A stretch of DNA of 64,000 nucleotides from assembly GCF_005870035.1 (NCBI RefSeq), contig NZ_SWJG01000003.1, positions 248,001 to 312,000 of the forward strand. Direction: 5' to 3'. The notes beneath the pieces are model-generated. The model saw nothing but the letters and a program-made list of their open reading frames with translations, ran no database searches and was not told the DNA's origin. Position 1 is the stretch's first letter. Each line of letters opens with the position of its first letter. This document shows positions 63,892-64,000 of this stretch, piece after piece. The position numbers and the translations under genes were made by a program. Origin of the DNA: Spirosoma lacussanchae (GTDB taxonomy: Bacteria; Bacteroidota; Bacteroidia; Cytophagales; Spirosomataceae).

Positions 63892-64000
63892 TTACTGAAT
63901 CTGCGCGCTGAATTTCGCTTTTCCCGAGTCCAGGAAGGCAACAAAGGTGTCGATACTGCGGTCATAGTTCTTCGGCGCTACCAGCAGTTTCCCGTCGGCA
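63892..64000 (-). CDS. C-terminus of a thioredoxin-like (DsbD-type?) protein (runs off window)
   Basis: The last 35 codons of a minus-strand gene: ADGKLLVAPKNYDRSIDTFVAFLDSGKAKFSAQIQ, stop at 63892-63894. The pattern GxLL.xPxxYdxxxxxFxxFLxxG is that of the C-terminal edge of a thioredoxin fold, as in thiol:disulfide interchange proteins. The active site is outside the window, so the family call is tentative. Confidence 0.5.
   Translation of the reverse strand, partial: ADGKLLVAPKNYDRSIDTFVAFLDSGKAKFSAQIQ

Overview
The window looks like chromosomal DNA of a Bacteroidota bacterium, most likely order Cytophagales (a Spirosoma-like genus). The evidence is three SusC/RagA receptors, two SusD/RagB lipoproteins, a hybrid two-component system with an AraC output domain, Bacteroidota-type promoters (TTTG or TTG, then about 20 nt, then TAnnTTTG), a long Bacteroidota-type signal peptidase I, and the three-gene succinate dehydrogenase with cytochrome b558. 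The placement below order level is inference.

Region 1 (1-18.4 kb) is an outer-membrane uptake locus. A truncated SusC on the minus strand faces a second SusC across an 886-bp AT-rich control region. On the plus strand follow SusC, SusD, three consecutive giant lipoproteins of the FG-GAP/VCBS plus ASPIC/UnbV (CRTAC1) type joined by 1-4 nt stop/start overlaps, and a lipoprotein related to PAP2 phosphatases and vanadium haloperoxidases. This is the least understood and most interesting assembly here. Behind it lie a small outer-membrane protein, a GH65-type hydrolase and a TetR regulator (18.5-22.1 kb).

Region 2 (22.5-29.3 kb) is housekeeping: tRNA-Gln, fabD, sdhCAB and lepB. Between sdhB and lepB lies a 690-bp gap packed with copies of an interspersed palindromic repeat. 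Region 3 (29.4-37.9 kb) holds an orphan hybrid sensor/AraC regulator, a DUF5602-like lipoprotein, an SGNH-like/MBOAT O-acylation pair and a small lipoprotein. Region 4 (38.0-46.7 kb) is a second SusC/SusD locus with a secreted 826-residue protein of unknown function. A divergent membrane-spanning regulator candidate probably senses something in the periplasm.

Region 5 (46.7-64 kb) is mixed: a DoxX-like protein, a second repeat cluster, prfA, a 3-keto-sugar type oxidoreductase trio (gluconate dehydrogenase subunit 3-like, GMC oxidoreductase, secreted TIM-barrel isomerase/epimerase), mnmH with a coupled small protein, a Crp-like regulator, pdxJ, a YqeY-like protein, cvpA, rlmN, a PiT phosphate transporter, a PlsC-like acyltransferase, an outer-membrane beta-barrel, and a desaturase strikingly like eukaryotic dihydroceramide delta-4 desaturase. 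The window ends in the C-terminus of a thioredoxin-like protein.

The intergenic DNA is rich in inverted repeats of several families. These are an interspersed hairpin repeat with exchangeable cores, a 223-bp foldback element, and degenerate GATTGAGTGAAT-type arms in front of housekeeping genes. No transposase, phage gene, CRISPR array or rRNA was seen.
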